Notes under the pieces: model-generated
The model's database searches: none
The model's input: only the letters and a program-made list of their open reading frames with translations
Told to the model about the DNA's origin: nothing
NCBI RefSeq assembly: GCF_946479975.1
Contig: NZ_CAMLIX010000001.1
Coordinates: forward strand, 27,043 to 91,042
Length of the DNA: 64,000 nucleotides
Direction of reading: 5' to 3'
From: an uncultured Flavobacterium sp.
GTDB lineage: Bacteria; Bacteroidota; Bacteroidia; Flavobacteriales; Flavobacteriaceae
In this document: positions 41,545 to 51,555 of the stretch, one piece after another
How positions within the stretch are numbered: the first letter of the stretch is position 1
Layout: the number at the start of each line of letters is the position of its first letter
Translations under genes and position numbers: made by a program

Positions 41545-41919
41545 CTATTTTTTTATAATTTCTTCTAAAACAGCTTTGTTTTCGTAATTAACTACTTTTA
41601 GAACAATCTCTTGATTTTTTACTGTTTTTCCTTCAATAACATAAAGTTTTCCTTTATTCATTGGAACGTTACTTTGGTCAAAATCAACATCTCCGTAAGT
41701 TAATGTGTTTTTGATATCAGCTGTATCAATCCATTTTTCATTTAAAGTTTGAATCGCTTTTTCAGAATATTGAAAAGGTTTTGTGCGAAGATTATTTAAA
41801 ACTCGGGCATTTGGAAAATAGTTGCAGCGAGTATCTTTTCCACTAAAAACAAGGGCTACAAAAAAACAACCCATAATTAGGCCGATCAAATAATATGCAA
41901 AACGGTGTACGAACTTCAT
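41545..41919 (-). CDS. DUF4258-like membrane-anchored protein, 124 aa
   Basis: I chose the ATG at 41919 (MKFVHRFAYYLIGLIMGCFF) rather than the one 18 bp upstream, because a CAAAGGTA box (TACCTTTG on the coding strand) at 41935-41942 would otherwise lie over the start. The N-terminal helix (residues 8-28) anchors the protein. The rest has the pattern of DUF4258 (CNYFPNARVLNNLRTKPFQY, then YVIEGKTVKNQEIVLKVVN). Function unknown. It follows the ald gene in the same direction with a 36-bp gap but seems to have its own promoter box. Confidence 0.75.
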   Translation of the reverse strand: MKFVHRFAYYLIGLIMGCFFVALVFSGKDTRCNYFPNARVLNNLRTKPFQYSEKAIQTLNEKWIDTADIKNTLTYGDVDFDQSNVPMNKGKLYVIEGKTVKNQEIVLKVVNYENKAVLEEIIKK

Positions 41920-41955
41920 GAAATAATTTTTTTGCAAAGGTACATTAAAGTTCCT

Positions 41956-43155
41956 TTAAAATACAAGTAAATTGATATCGTTATCAGGTAAATCGAACCA
42001 GTCGCCAATGGCTTTGTTTGTTAGGATTCCGTGATAAAGATAGATTCCGTTTTTAAGTCCTTTATTACAACGAATAGCACTTTCGATACCGCCGTCTTCA
42101 GCTATTTGGTGAAGATATGGAGTTAATATATTACTAATTGACAATGAAGCAGTTTTGGAATATCTTGAGGGAATATTTGGCACACAATAGTGTAAAACAT
42201 TGCTTTTTATAAAAGTTGGTTTTTCATGCGTTGTAACTTCAGATGTTTCAAAGCAGCCGCCGGTATCAATACTTACATCTACAATTACGGCACCTTTTTT
42301 CATGTGTTCCACCATAGTTTCATTAACTACAATTGGACATCTTTCTTTTCCTCGCATGGCGCCAATTGCGACATCGCAACGTCTTAAAGCTTTTAGTAAA
42401 CCTTTTTGCTGTATGGTTGAAGTGAAAATTCTCTGATTTAAATTGTTTTGTAAGCGACGAAGTTTTGTAATAGAATTATCGAAAACTTTTACGTTTGCAC
42501 CTAATCCGATAGCGGTTTTGGCAGCAAATTCACCCACAGTACCAGCTCCTAAAATTACAACTTCAGTAGGAGGGACGCCTGTTATATTTCCGAATAAAAG
42601 TCCTTTCCCGAATTCATCTGTGATCATTAATTCTGCAGCGATAAGAATTGATGCTGTTCCAGCAATTTCGCTTAATGATTTTACGGCCGGATAAGATCCA
42701 TCTTCATCTTTAATATATTCAAAAGCTAAGGCAGTAATCTTTTTTTGCGCCAAAGCTTCGAAGTATTCTTTCTTTTTAGTTTTAAGCTGAATAGCAGAAA
42801 TGATAACCGTTTCTGGATTTATCATTTTTATTTCGGCTAAAGTTGGCGGTTCTACTTTTAGTAAAAACGGACAGCCGAAAACTCTTTTTGTGTCTTTTGT
42901 GATTTCTGCGCCAGCATCTGCGTATTCTTTATCGGTATAACTCGAACTTTCTCCAGCTCCAGATTCAATCATTACGCGGTGTCCTGCGTAAGTAAGTGAA
43001 TTTACAGCATCGGGAGTTAAGCAAATGCGACGTTCCTGGTAACTTGTCTCTTTAGGAATTCCTATAAAAAGTTCTCTTTTAAAACGACCAACCTCAAGTT
43101 TTTCTTCTTGTGGCAGTAATTGTTGTTTTGTAAATGGAGTTAACGTGATTGACAT
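41956..43155 (-). CDS. ald: Alanine dehydrogenase
   Basis: A 399-aa NAD-dependent enzyme interconverting alanine with pyruvate and ammonia. The substrate domain begins IGIPKETSYQERRICLTPDA (about residues 32-51). The Rossmann motif is GAGTVGEFAAKTAIGLGANV near residue 200. Later motifs VDVSIDTGGCFETSE and HYCVPNIPSRY are diagnostic of the Ald/PNT family. The 30-residue N-terminal extension before the usual start is a feature I know from Bacteroidota members. It lies downstream of tsaE and porX on the same strand, a neighbourhood common in this phylum. Confidence 0.93.
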   Translation of the reverse strand: MSITLTPFTKQQLLPQEEKLEVGRFKRELFIGIPKETSYQERRICLTPDAVNSLTYAGHRVMIESGAGESSSYTDKEYADAGAEITKDTKRVFGCPFLLKVEPPTLAEIKMINPETVIISAIQLKTKKKEYFEALAQKKITALAFEYIKDEDGSYPAVKSLSEIAGTASILIAAELMITDEFGKGLLFGNITGVPPTEVVILGAGTVGEFAAKTAIGLGANVKVFDNSITKLRRLQNNLNQRIFTSTIQQKGLLKALRRCDVAIGAMRGKERCPIVVNETMVEHMKKGAVIVDVSIDTGGCFETSEVTTHEKPTFIKSNVLHYCVPNIPSRYSKTASLSISNILTPYLHQIAEDGGIESAIRCNKGLKNGIYLYHGILTNKAIGDWFDLPDNDINLLVF

Positions 43156-43240
43156 GGGTTGTGCAAAAAATTAAAGGTACAAATTACGTAAAAAGATTTA
43201 AAATTAGTGCAAAATTTCTGCTAATACTGCACTCACAATG

Positions 43241-43714
43241 TTAAGATATTTTTTTCTCCATTTTTATGTCGGCTCTAGCGTAAATTCCAGATTCTAAAGG
43301 GATTTCTGTAAAACCAAATTTCTTATATAAATGAATAGCAGGAAGTAAAATGGTATTTGAATATAAAAACAGCGTTTTGATATTGTTTTCTTTTGCAATA
43401 CTAATGCAATATTCTAACAATTGATTCCCAATTCCAAGACCTTGCGCTTTATCTGAAACGGACATTTTACTTAATTCGAATGTAGAATCATCTACCTTCA
43501 TTAAAGAAACTGTCCCAAGAATTTCATCATTATATTTTGCATAGAAAATCAAACCGCCTTTATCAATAATTTCTTCCTGCGGATTTGAAAGCGTTAGTTT
43601 GTCTTTTTCTTCTACCTTAAAATATTTTTCAAGCCAAGCAATATTCAAAGTTTTGATGTGCTCTTTTAAATCTGGCGAAAAAGGGATTATTTCTACTTTT
43701 TTTGAGATGTTCAT
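43241..43714 (-). CDS. GNAT family N-acetyltransferase
   Basis: A 157-aa acetyltransferase. I chose the ATG at 43714 (MNISKKVEIIPFSPDLKEHI); the frame upstream of it falls in a CCGCAAAG-type spacer repeat. The acetyl-CoA motif reads VSDKAQGLGIGNQLLEYCI (Q/RxxGxG/A form), and the C-terminal LYKKFGFTEIPLE is typical. It resembles small cytosolic GNAT enzymes acting on amino or small-molecule substrates. The target is unknown. Confidence 0.88.
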   Translation of the reverse strand: MNISKKVEIIPFSPDLKEHIKTLNIAWLEKYFKVEEKDKLTLSNPQEEIIDKGGLIFYAKYNDEILGTVSLMKVDDSTFELSKMSVSDKAQGLGIGNQLLEYCISIAKENNIKTLFLYSNTILLPAIHLYKKFGFTEIPLESGIYARADIKMEKKIS

Positions 43715-43815
43715 TTCTGTTATTTTTCTTAGTGAATCTTTATGAAAATCTTTGTGTATCTCTGTGGAAAAATACCGCAAAGTTTCACGAAGTATCCGCA
43801 AAGTTTCATAAAGTT

Positions 43816-44223
43816 TTATACTAATTCCAATTCTCTTTTCCCATCTTCCAATAACGCAATATTAATGGTAGAATATTCATCAGGAAGTAGATTTGCAATT
43901 TTTTCGGACCATTCAATAAAACACCAATTTCCAGAATATAAATAATCATCAACACCCATATCGAGAGCTTCGGTTTCTTTGTTTAAACGATAAAAATCAA
44001 AATGGTAAACAGTTTGATTGTTTGCAGTTTGGTATTCATTAACTAAAGAAAAGGTTGGACTGCTAGTTGCATCTTCAACTCCTAAAGTTTTGCATAGTTG
44101 CTTGATTAACGTTGTTTTTCCAACTCCCATTTCTCCATTAAAAAGAATGATTTTTTTAGGATTTGAAGCAATAATCTGCTGTGCAACTTCTTTAATTTGA
44201 TCTAATGAAAAAACGATATTCAT
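43816..44223 (-). CDS. tsaE: tRNA threonylcarbamoyladenosine biosynthesis ATPase TsaE
   Basis: A 135-aa P-loop ATPase. Walker A is GEMGVGKTTL (from Gly30, with Lys36), followed by SSPTFSLVNEYQ and the YHFDFYRL motif characteristic of the family, then a WSEKIANLLP segment. It supports the TsaB-TsaD step of t6A formation on tRNA. It lies next to porX with an 83-bp repeat-filled gap. Pairing with the Sua5-family gene elsewhere in the window is consistent with the pathway. Confidence 0.94.
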   Translation of the reverse strand: MNIVFSLDQIKEVAQQIIASNPKKIILFNGEMGVGKTTLIKQLCKTLGVEDATSSPTFSLVNEYQTANNQTVYHFDFYRLNKETEALDMGVDDYLYSGNWCFIEWSEKIANLLPDEYSTINIALLEDGKRELELV

Positions 44224-44245
44224 TTTTAATTACTTATTTAATTAG

Positions 44246-44305
44246 TCTCAGTCGCAGTAACAGTTTTCAGTTTAACTGGGGGACTGAAACCGCGACTGAA
44301 AACTT
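44246..44305. repeat. CAGT-type spacer repeat between tsaE and porX
   Basis: CTCAGTCGCAGTAACAGTTT and GACTGAAACCGCGACTGAAA face each other and can pair in part. The words match the repeats at 8530 and 38265. Confidence 0.5.
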
Positions 44306-44306
44306 T

Positions 44307-45860
44307 TTATTTCGGGTTAAAAACAAGGAACGGAATAATCATTTCTTCTAATGAAATTCCGCCATGTTGATACGTGTTTTTGTAATAACTCACATAATGA
44401 TTATAGTTGTTTACGTATGCTAAAAAGAAATCATTTTTAGCAAAAATAAACGAACTACTCATATTTATTGCTGGTAAACCAATGGTTTTAGGCTCTTTTA
44501 CCACATAAACATCTTTTTGTTCGTATGTCAAACTACGTCCTGTTTTATAGCGCAAATTTAGACTTGTATTTTTATCTCCCACAACTTTCGACGGATTTTT
44601 TACATTAATTGTTCCGTGGTCTGTGGTCAAAATCAATTTGAAACCTAAAACTTGTGCCTGCTGAATAATCTCTAATAAAGGAGAATTTTTAAACCAGCTT
44701 AAAGTTAAAGAGCGATACGCTTTGTCATCTGAAGCCAATTCTTTTACCACTTCCATTTCTGTTTTGGCGTGCGAAAGCATATCTACGAAATTGTAAACTA
44801 CAGTTACTAAATCGTTTCCTTTTAGCGCTTTAAAGTTTTCTGCTAACTTTTTACCGCTCGCATAATTGGTGATTTTGAAATAATCCTCTTTAAGATTTAA
44901 ACCTAGACGTTTTAATTGGGCAGATAAAAACTCTGCTTCATAAAGGTTTTTACCTCCATCTTCAACATCATTTTTCCAATATTGAGGAAATTGTTTTTCC
45001 ATTTCAATTGGCATTAAACCAGAGAAAATAGCATTTCGCGCATATTGTGTAGCAGTTGGAAGAATAGAAAAATAAGGAACTTCTTTTTCTAATTTATAAT
45101 AATTTGAAATCACAGTTTCAAACGATTTCCATTGATCGTAGCGAAGATTATCAATTACAACAAAAAGAACCGGTTTGTCCTTCTTCTTCAGCTCTGGAAC
45201 AACTAATTCTTTAAATAAGGTATGAGATTGTATGGGTTTATCTGCTTTTGGAGCAAACCAATCTTCATAATTTCTTTCAATATATTTTCCAAACTGCGAA
45301 TTGGCTTCTACTTTTTGTGATTCTAGAATTTCGATCATCGCAGTATCGTTGATGTCTTCTAGTTTTAATTCCCAAAAAAGGAGTTTTTTATACAATTCAA
45401 CCCAATCTTCATAAGAATTAACCATCGCTAATTCCATTGCAATTTTTCTGAATTCCTTTTGGTAATCTAGGGTTGTTTTTTCTGTAATTAATCTTGAATC
45501 ATCTAAGTTTTTCTTTAAACTCAACAAAATCTGATTCGGATTAACTGGCTTGATCAAATAATCGGCGATTTTAGAACCAATGGCTTCTTCCATTATATAT
45601 TCTTCCTCGCTCTTAGTAATCATAATCATAGGAATAGCCGATTTTTTTTCTTTCATTTCAGAAAGCGTTTCCAAACCGCTCATTCCGGGCATATTTTCAT
45701 CCAAAAAAACAATATCAAAATTATCTTCTTCAAATAATGCAATCGCGTCGAGACCATTATTACAAGTAGTAACTTCGTAATTCTTTTTTTCTAGAAACAA
45801 TATATGGGGCTTTAAAAGATCGATTTCGTCATCGACCCAAAGTATTTTTATCTTATCCAT
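44307..45860 (-). CDS. porX: T9SS response regulator PorX (REC plus PglZ domain)
   Basis: A 517-aa protein. The N-terminal receiver domain has acidic pocket Asp10-Asp11, phospho-acceptor Asp54 in FLDENMPGMSG, switch Thr82 and Lys104 (IKP). A helical linker follows (about 120-200). The C-terminal PglZ domain of the alkaline phosphatase superfamily has FVVIDNLRYDQW and PTATQYARN with Thr271, the residue I know as catalytic in PorX. LTTDHGTINV supplies later metal ligands. PorX with PorY controls type IX secretion genes and gliding or virulence traits. The presence of porX implies this organism has a T9SS, though no other T9SS gene is in the window. Confidence 0.95.
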   Translation of the reverse strand: MDKIKILWVDDEIDLLKPHILFLEKKNYEVTTCNNGLDAIALFEEDNFDIVFLDENMPGMSGLETLSEMKEKKSAIPMIMITKSEEEYIMEEAIGSKIADYLIKPVNPNQILLSLKKNLDDSRLITEKTTLDYQKEFRKIAMELAMVNSYEDWVELYKKLLFWELKLEDINDTAMIEILESQKVEANSQFGKYIERNYEDWFAPKADKPIQSHTLFKELVVPELKKKDKPVLFVVIDNLRYDQWKSFETVISNYYKLEKEVPYFSILPTATQYARNAIFSGLMPIEMEKQFPQYWKNDVEDGGKNLYEAEFLSAQLKRLGLNLKEDYFKITNYASGKKLAENFKALKGNDLVTVVYNFVDMLSHAKTEMEVVKELASDDKAYRSLTLSWFKNSPLLEIIQQAQVLGFKLILTTDHGTINVKNPSKVVGDKNTSLNLRYKTGRSLTYEQKDVYVVKEPKTIGLPAINMSSSFIFAKNDFFLAYVNNYNHYVSYYKNTYQHGGISLEEMIIPFLVFNPK

Positions 45861-46084
45861 AAAACAAATTTATTTTTACTGCAATTTAAAAGTATAGAAC
45901 TTAAAAACTATTAAAAATAGTATAAAATTACCAAAGTTAAAGTATGATTTTATTTTGAATTTTAACATTTTTAAGTGTATTTTATTGATAATCATTATAA
46001 TTTCGACTTTCACTTTTAAATAAAAAACTCCAAAGTCTTTATACTTATTTACTTATATTTGTTGACCTAAAAAAAATCGCAAGA

Positions 46085-47314
46085 GTGACTCAAATTAACA
46101 AACTAAAAATATTCAACGATCCTATATATGGTTTTATCACGATTCCGAACGAGCTGGTTTATGATTTAATTCAACATCCTTACTTTCAGCGTCTTCGTAG
46201 AATCTCACAAATGGGATTGTCCTATGTGGTGTATCCAGGAGCGAATCACACCCGTTTTCACCACGCTTTAGGATGTATGCATTTGATGAAAAAAGCAATC
46301 GATACGCTTCGTTTTAAAGGTGTTGTAATTTCTGATGAAGAAGAATGCGCTCTTTTAATTGCCATTTTGCTTCATGACATCGGACATGGCCCATTTTCTC
46401 ATGCAATGGAAAGAAGTATAGTTGAAGATGTACATCACGAATCTATTTCGTTATTGTTTATGAATCAGTTGAATGAAGAATTTGACGGAAGATTGAGTTT
46501 GGCGATTCAGGTATTTAAAGGGGAGTATCACAGAAAATTCATGTTGCAATTGATTTCTAGTCAGTTAGATATGGATCGAATGGATTATTTAAAACGCGAT
46601 AGTTTTTACACAGGAGTTGCAGAAGGAAATGTCAATTCTGAGCGATTGATTCAGATGATGAATGTTGAAAACGATGTTTTAGTTATAGAAGAAAAAGGAA
46701 TTTATTCTGTAGAAAAATTTCTGCTTTCACGACGATTAATGTACTGGCAGGCCTATTTGCATAAAACAAGTTTGGTTGCCGAATTAATTTTAATGAAAGT
46801 GCTTAAAAGAGCTAAAGAATTAATCTTAAAAGGAATTGATCTTCCGTGCAGTGAACCGCTTTCGTATTTCATGCACAATAAAATAACACTTGAAGATTTT
46901 GATGCCGAAAAATTAGATTTATTTGCACAACTAGATGATTTTGATATCATTAGTGCTTTAAAAGCTTGGCAGAGAAACGATGATTTTGTTTTAAGTACTT
47001 TAAGTAAAATGATCATAAACAGAGATTTGCTTAAAATTAAAATGAGTGCGGAGAAAGTTTCAATGGAAGAATCTCAATCTTTAAAAGAAAAGTTTGCAAT
47101 CCAGCATCATATCAGTCAATTAGAAGCGGGATATTTTATTTTTAGAGGAAAAATTAAAAATCAAGCCTACAGTAAAGAAGCAGAACCTATCCGTATTTTG
47201 AAAAAAGATAAAACAATTGAGGATGTAGTTGAAGCTTCTGACCAGCTGAATTTGAAATCGTTATCTAAATTGGTAACAAAATATTATATCTGTTTTCCAA
47301 AACAACTTATCTAA
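46085..47314 (+). CDS. HD domain-containing phosphohydrolase (dNTPase-like)
   Basis: A 409-aa metal-dependent phosphohydrolase. It starts at GTG 46085 (MTQINKLKIFNDPIYGFITI). The HD motif set is RFHHALGC, ILLHDIGHGPFSHAME with His97-Asp98, and SQLDMDRMDYLKRDSFYTGV. It resembles SAMHD1/dGTPase-like HD proteins found in front of lpxD in Bacteroidota. Nucleotide hydrolysis is the family expectation; the substrate is unproven. It runs in the same direction as the lpx genes, 39 bp before lpxD, and may be the first gene of that transcript. Confidence 0.9.
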   Translation: MTQINKLKIFNDPIYGFITIPNELVYDLIQHPYFQRLRRISQMGLSYVVYPGANHTRFHHALGCMHLMKKAIDTLRFKGVVISDEEECALLIAILLHDIGHGPFSHAMERSIVEDVHHESISLLFMNQLNEEFDGRLSLAIQVFKGEYHRKFMLQLISSQLDMDRMDYLKRDSFYTGVAEGNVNSERLIQMMNVENDVLVIEEKGIYSVEKFLLSRRLMYWQAYLHKTSLVAELILMKVLKRAKELILKGIDLPCSEPLSYFMHNKITLEDFDAEKLDLFAQLDDFDIISALKAWQRNDDFVLSTLSKMIINRDLLKIKMSAEKVSMEESQSLKEKFAIQHHISQLEAGYFIFRGKIKNQAYSKEAEPIRILKKDKTIEDVVEASDQLNLKSLSKLVTKYYICFPKQLI

Positions 47315-47353
47315 AATTAACATTTAAAACCTATTTTTTATATTTTTGTCGCG

Positions 47354-48397
47354 ATGAAATTTACAGCAGAACAAATAGCAGGAATTTTAGAAGGAGAAGT
47401 TGTTGGGAATCCCAATGCAGAAGTTTCTAAGCTTTCCAAGATCGAAGAAGGCGAAGATGGATCGTTGACTTTTTTGGCTAACCCAAAGTATATCAATTAT
47501 ATATATAGTACAAAAGCAACCGTTACTATTGTTAACGACAGCTTTATTCCAGAGCAGGATATTACGACTACACTTATTAAGGTAGAAGATGCGTATGCCG
47601 CATTTTCTAAACTTTTGCATTTTTATAATCAAGTAAAATTAAATAAAAACGGCATCGAACCTCAGTCTTTTATATCTGAAGGCACTAAACATGGAGAAAA
47701 TTTATATTTAGGAAGCTTTAGTTATGTGGGGCAAAACGTAGTTTTAGGAGATAACGTAAAAATTTATCCAAACAGTTTTATTGGTGATAATGTAACTATT
47801 GGAGACGATGTATGCATTTTTGCCGGTGCTAAGATTTATTCAGAAACCGTAATTGGAAATAACTGCACAATTCATTCAGGTGTAATTATTGGAGCCGACG
47901 GTTTTGGTTTTGCTCCAAATGAAAACGGAGAATATAGTAAAGTGCCACAAATTGGAAACGTTATTATTGAAGATAATGTAGATGTTGGTGCAAATACTAC
48001 AATTGACAGAGCAACTCTAGGTTCTACAATTATTAGAAAAGGAGTAAAGCTAGACAATCAAATTATGATTGCTCATAATGTAGAAATTGGAAAAAATACC
48101 GTAATTGCTGCTCAAAGTGGTGTTGCGGGTTCTACTAAAATAGGAGAAAATTGTATGATTGGCGGACAGGTAGGTATTGCAGGTCACTTGGTTATAGGTA
48201 ATAATGTTAGGCTTCAGGCACAGTCGGGAGTTGCAAGAAACATTAAAGATGATGAAGTTTTACAAGGTTCACCATCACTTGGATATACTGATTTTAATAA
48301 ATCGTATGTACATTTTAAGAATCTGCCTAAAATTGTGGCTGAAGTTGAAGAATTAAAAAAACAAATAATAAACCCAAAAAATGGAAATAATGGTTAA
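47354..48397 (+). CDS. lpxD: UDP-3-O-acylglucosamine N-acyltransferase
   Basis: A 347-aa left-handed beta-helix acyltransferase. The N-terminal uridine-binding domain (about residues 1-100) is followed by hexapeptide repeats. The active-site motif is [12 protein letters not shown], with the family catalytic His. The C-terminal end is helical. It adds the N-linked acyl chain in the third step of lipid A synthesis. The length matches full LpxD. Its stop overlaps the start of lpxC-fabZ, a clear sign of one transcript. Confidence 0.95.
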   Translation: MKFTAEQIAGILEGEVVGNPNAEVSKLSKIEEGEDGSLTFLANPKYINYIYSTKATVTIVNDSFIPEQDITTTLIKVEDAYAAFSKLLHFYNQVKLNKNGIEPQSFISEGTKHGENLYLGSFSYVGQNVVLGDNVKIYPNSFIGDNVTIGDDVCIFAGAKIYSETVIGNNCTIHSGVIIGADGFGFAPNENGEYSKVPQIGNVIIEDNVDVGANTTIDRATLGSTIIRKGVKLDNQIMIAHNVEIGKNTVIAAQSGVAGSTKIGENCMIGGQVGIAGHLVIGNNVRLQAQSGVARNIKDDEVLQGSPSLGYTDFNKSYVHFKNLPKIVAEVEELKKQIINPKNGNNG

Positions 48398-49778
48398 ACA
48401 GAAGACCATCAAAAATGAAATTTCGCTAACAGGAGTTGGTTTACACACTGGAAAAGAAGTTACAATGACTTTTAAACCTGCTCCCGTTAATAATGGTTTC
48501 ACTTTTGTGAGAGTTGATTTGCAAGGTCAGCCAGTTATTGAAGCTGATGCTAATTACGTTGTTAATACTCAAAGAGGTACAAATCTTGAGAAATTAGGAG
48601 TGAAAATTCAAACTCCAGAACACGTTTTAGCGGCAGTAGTTGGTTGCGATTTGGATAATATCATTATTGAATTGAATGCCTCTGAACTTCCAATTATGGA
48701 TGGTTCATCAAAATATTTTGTTGAAGCTATTGAAAAAGCTGGGATTGAAGAACAAGACGCAAGCCGTAATGTTTATGTGGTAAAAGAAGTAATTTCGTTT
48801 ACTGATGAAGCAACGGGAAGTGAAATTCTTGTAATGCCAAGCGACGAGTATCAGGTAACTACAATGGTAGATTTTGGTACTAAAGTTTTAGGAACTCAAA
48901 ATGCTACACTTAAAAGTTTATCAGATTTTAAACAGGAAATTGCAAGTTCTAGAACTTTTAGTTTCTTACATGAATTAGAGTCATTGTTGGAGCACGGTCT
49001 TATTAAAGGTGGTGATTTAAACAATGCAATCGTATATGTAGACAAAGAGATTTCTGAATCTACAATGGAAAATTTAAAGAAAGCATTTGGTAAAGAAGAG
49101 ATTTCTGTTAAACCAAACGGCGTTTTAGACAACCTTACATTACATTATCCAAACGAAGCTGCAAGACACAAATTACTTGATGTTATTGGAGACTTATCTC
49201 TTATTGGGGTTCGTATTCAAGGAAAAATTATTGCAAATAAACCAGGTCACTTTGTAAATACTCAATTTGCAAAAAAACTGGCAAAAATTATCAAAATAGA
49301 GCAGAGAAATCACGTTCCTACTTATGATTTAAATCAAGAACCATTGATGGATATTCATAAAATCATGGCAATGCTTCCTCACAGACCTCCATTCTTGTTG
49401 ATCGACAGAATTATCGAAATGTCTGACCGTCACGTTGTAGGATTGAAAAATGTTACTATGAACGAGAATTTCTTTGTAGGACACTTTCCAGAAGCACCAG
49501 TTATGCCAGGAGTTTTAATTGTTGAAGCAATGGCACAAACAGGAGGTATTTTAGTTTTAAGCACCGTTCCAGATCCTGAAAATTATTTGACATACTTCAT
49601 GAAAATTGATAATGTTAAGTTCAAGCATAAAGTATTACCGGGAGATACATTAATTTTTAAATGTGAGTTGATTTCTCCTATCAGAAGAGGAATTTGTCAT
49701 ATGCAGGCAAACGCTTACGCAAATGGTAAATTGGTGACTGAGGCAGAATTAATGGCACAAATAGCAAGAAAACAATAA
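48390..49778 (+). CDS. LpxC-FabZ fusion: UDP-3-O-acyl-GlcNAc deacetylase and hydroxyacyl-ACP dehydratase
   Basis: A 462-aa two-enzyme protein. I chose the ATG at 48390 ([20 protein letters not shown]); an ATG 9 bp upstream is also in frame. The LpxC part (about residues 1-300) has zinc motifs in [11 protein letters not shown] and [19 protein letters not shown]. The FabZ part (about 320-462) has [11 protein letters not shown] with catalytic His365 and Glu379 in LIVEAMAQ. LpxC is the committed step of lipid A synthesis; FabZ feeds fatty-acid elongation from the same hydroxyacyl-ACP pool. The fusion is common in Bacteroidota. It overlaps lpxD and precedes lpxA. Confidence 0.95.
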   Translation: MVKQKTIKNEISLTGVGLHTGKEVTMTFKPAPVNNGFTFVRVDLQGQPVIEADANYVVNTQRGTNLEKLGVKIQTPEHVLAAVVGCDLDNIIIELNASELPIMDGSSKYFVEAIEKAGIEEQDASRNVYVVKEVISFTDEATGSEILVMPSDEYQVTTMVDFGTKVLGTQNATLKSLSDFKQEIASSRTFSFLHELESLLEHGLIKGGDLNNAIVYVDKEISESTMENLKKAFGKEEISVKPNGVLDNLTLHYPNEAARHKLLDVIGDLSLIGVRIQGKIIANKPGHFVNTQFAKKLAKIIKIEQRNHVPTYDLNQEPLMDIHKIMAMLPHRPPFLLIDRIIEMSDRHVVGLKNVTMNENFFVGHFPEAPVMPGVLIVEAMAQTGGILVLSTVPDPENYLTYFMKIDNVKFKHKVLPGDTLIFKCELISPIRRGICHMQANAYANGKLVTEAELMAQIARKQ

Positions 49779-49852
49779 TAAATTATCAAATTTATTGTTT
49801 AGGTTTGTTGCTCCAAATTAGAATATTTTAATTAAAAATATAAAACATACAG

Positions 49853-50638
49853 ATGAATCAACCATTAGCATATGTTCATCCTGGCGCGAAAATCGCTAAA
49901 AACGTTGTAATAGAGCCATTTACAACAATTCACAATAATGTTGTTATTGGTGATGGTACATGGATTGGTTCAAACGTCACTATTATGGAAGGCGCTCGAA
50001 TTGGAAAAAATTGTAATATTTTTCCAGGAGCTGTAATTTCTGCGGTGCCACAAGATTTGAAATTCGGAGGTGAAGATTCTCTTGCTATTATCGGTGATAA
50101 TTGTACAATTAGAGAATGTGTAACTATAAATAGAGGTACAATTGCTTCTGGTCAAACTGTTCTTGGAAACAATTGTTTAGTAATGGCTTATGCTCACATT
50201 GCGCACGATTGTGAAATTGGAAATAACGCTATTATTGTTAATGGTGTTGCTTTGGCAGGTCACGTAGTTGTTGGTAATCATGCTGTAATTGGTGGTTTGG
50301 CGGCAATTCACCAGTTTATTCACATTGGAGATCATGCTATGATTTCTGGTGGATCTTTGGTTAGAAAAGATGTTCCTCCTTTTACAAAAGCAGCAAAAGA
50401 ACCTTTGTCTTATGTTGGAATTAACTCAGTTGGTTTAAGAAGAAGAGGATTTAGTACTGAAAAAATTAGAGAAATTCAGGAAATCTACCGAATTTTATAC
50501 CAAAAAAATTACAATACAACTCAAGCTTTAAGTATTATTGAAGCAGAAATGGAAGCAACTCCAGAGAGAGACGAGATTCTTGATTTCATTAGAAATTCTT
50601 CTCGTGGAATCATGAAGGGTTACTCAGGGAATTATTAA
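49853..50638 (+). CDS. lpxA: UDP-N-acetylglucosamine acyltransferase
   Basis: A 261-aa left-handed beta-helix trimeric enzyme that starts lipid A synthesis by O-acylating UDP-GlcNAc. It opens QPLAYVHPGAKIAKNVVIEP. The active-site region is MAYAHIAHDCEIGNNA, followed by IHQFIHIGDHAMISGGS. The C-terminal helical domain reads GINSVGLRRRGFSTEKIREI. The length matches the family. It follows lpxC-fabZ by 74 bp in the same direction. Confidence 0.96.
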   Translation: MNQPLAYVHPGAKIAKNVVIEPFTTIHNNVVIGDGTWIGSNVTIMEGARIGKNCNIFPGAVISAVPQDLKFGGEDSLAIIGDNCTIRECVTINRGTIASGQTVLGNNCLVMAYAHIAHDCEIGNNAIIVNGVALAGHVVVGNHAVIGGLAAIHQFIHIGDHAMISGGSLVRKDVPPFTKAAKEPLSYVGINSVGLRRRGFSTEKIREIQEIYRILYQKNYNTTQALSIIEAEMEATPERDEILDFIRNSSRGIMKGYSGNY

Positions 50639-50762
50639 TTTTAGAGTTTAGATTTCTGATTTAAGATTTCTAAACTAGAGAATATAAAACATTAAAAAAG
50701 TGTAGATTAAATATTTAATAAATCTAAAATCTACATTCTAAAATCTAAAATAAAAAAAACAA

Positions 50763-51329
50763 ATGGCATCTACATCAGATATTAGAAACGGATTGTGTAT
50801 TAAATTTAATCACGACATCTACAAAATCGTCGAATTTCTTCACGTAAAACCTGGAAAAGGTCCAGCTTTCGTTAGAACGAAATTGAGAAGTTTAACTACA
50901 GGAAGGATATTAGATAATACATTTTCTGCAGGACATAAAATCGAAGATGTGCGTGTTGAAACGCATAATTATCAGTTTTTATACGCTGAAGGAGATGAGT
51001 TTCATTTTATGAATACAGAATCTTTTGAGCAAATTTCTTTGAATAAAAATATTTTGGATGCTCCAGATTTATTAAAAGAAGGAACAAGTGTTATGGTTCA
51101 AGTTAATACTGAAACAGATTTGCCATTATCAGTAGATATGCCATCTTCTGTAGTTCTTGAAGTTACTTACGCAGAGCCGGGAGTAAAAGGAAATACTGCA
51201 ACAAACGCAACAAAATCTGCTACAGTTGAGACTGGAGCGACTATAAACGTTCCGTTGTTCATCAACGAAGGTGATAAAGTTAAAATTGATACAGCTTCAG
51301 GTTCTTACATGGAGCGTGTAAAAGAATAG
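50763..51329 (+). CDS. efp: Elongation factor P
   Basis: A 188-aa three-domain EF-P. It begins TSDIRNGLCIKFNHDIYKIV. The tip loop HVKPGKGPAF carries Lys32, the residue modified in many bacteria. The C-terminal domain has VKGNTATNATKSATVETGA and ends KIDTASGSYMERVK. It relieves stalling at polyproline stretches. The 124-bp spacer before it holds TTTAGATTTCTGATTTAAGA-type words with an AGATTT hairpin and no clear promoter box. A 105-bp tandem duplication follows it. Confidence 0.96.
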   Translation: MASTSDIRNGLCIKFNHDIYKIVEFLHVKPGKGPAFVRTKLRSLTTGRILDNTFSAGHKIEDVRVETHNYQFLYAEGDEFHFMNTESFEQISLNKNILDAPDLLKEGTSVMVQVNTETDLPLSVDMPSSVVLEVTYAEPGVKGNTATNATKSATVETGATINVPLFINEGDKVKIDTASGSYMERVKE

Positions 51330-51330
51330 T

Positions 51331-51540
51331 TTTTTTAATTAAGATAAATTTGACAATGAGTCAGTTAGATAATTAATGAATCGGCAAATTTTTGTATATT
51401 CATATTCTAATTGACTCATTTTCTAATTTGAGAAATTTTTTAATTAAGATAATTGGACAATGAGTCAATTGGATAATTTTTGAATCAACACAATTTTGTA
51501 TATTCATATTCTAATTGACTCATTTCTAATTGACAAAATT
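51331..51540. repeat. Tandem duplication of a 105-bp spacer unit
   Basis: Two adjacent copies, 51331-51435 and 51436-51540, both start TTTTTTAATTAAGATAA. Both contain ACAATGAGTCA and later CTAATTGACTCATTT, forming an inverted repeat inside each copy, and both share TTTTGTATATTCATATTC. Differences are scattered single bases. The array fills the gap between efp and the second lpxD-like gene. Confidence 0.85.
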
Positions 51541-51555
51541 TTCTAATTATAATAT

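Noticed and set aside
45865..45872. TAAATTTG box before porX
   Set aside because: It lies only 4 bp before the ATG, too close to leave a transcript start upstream of the codon.
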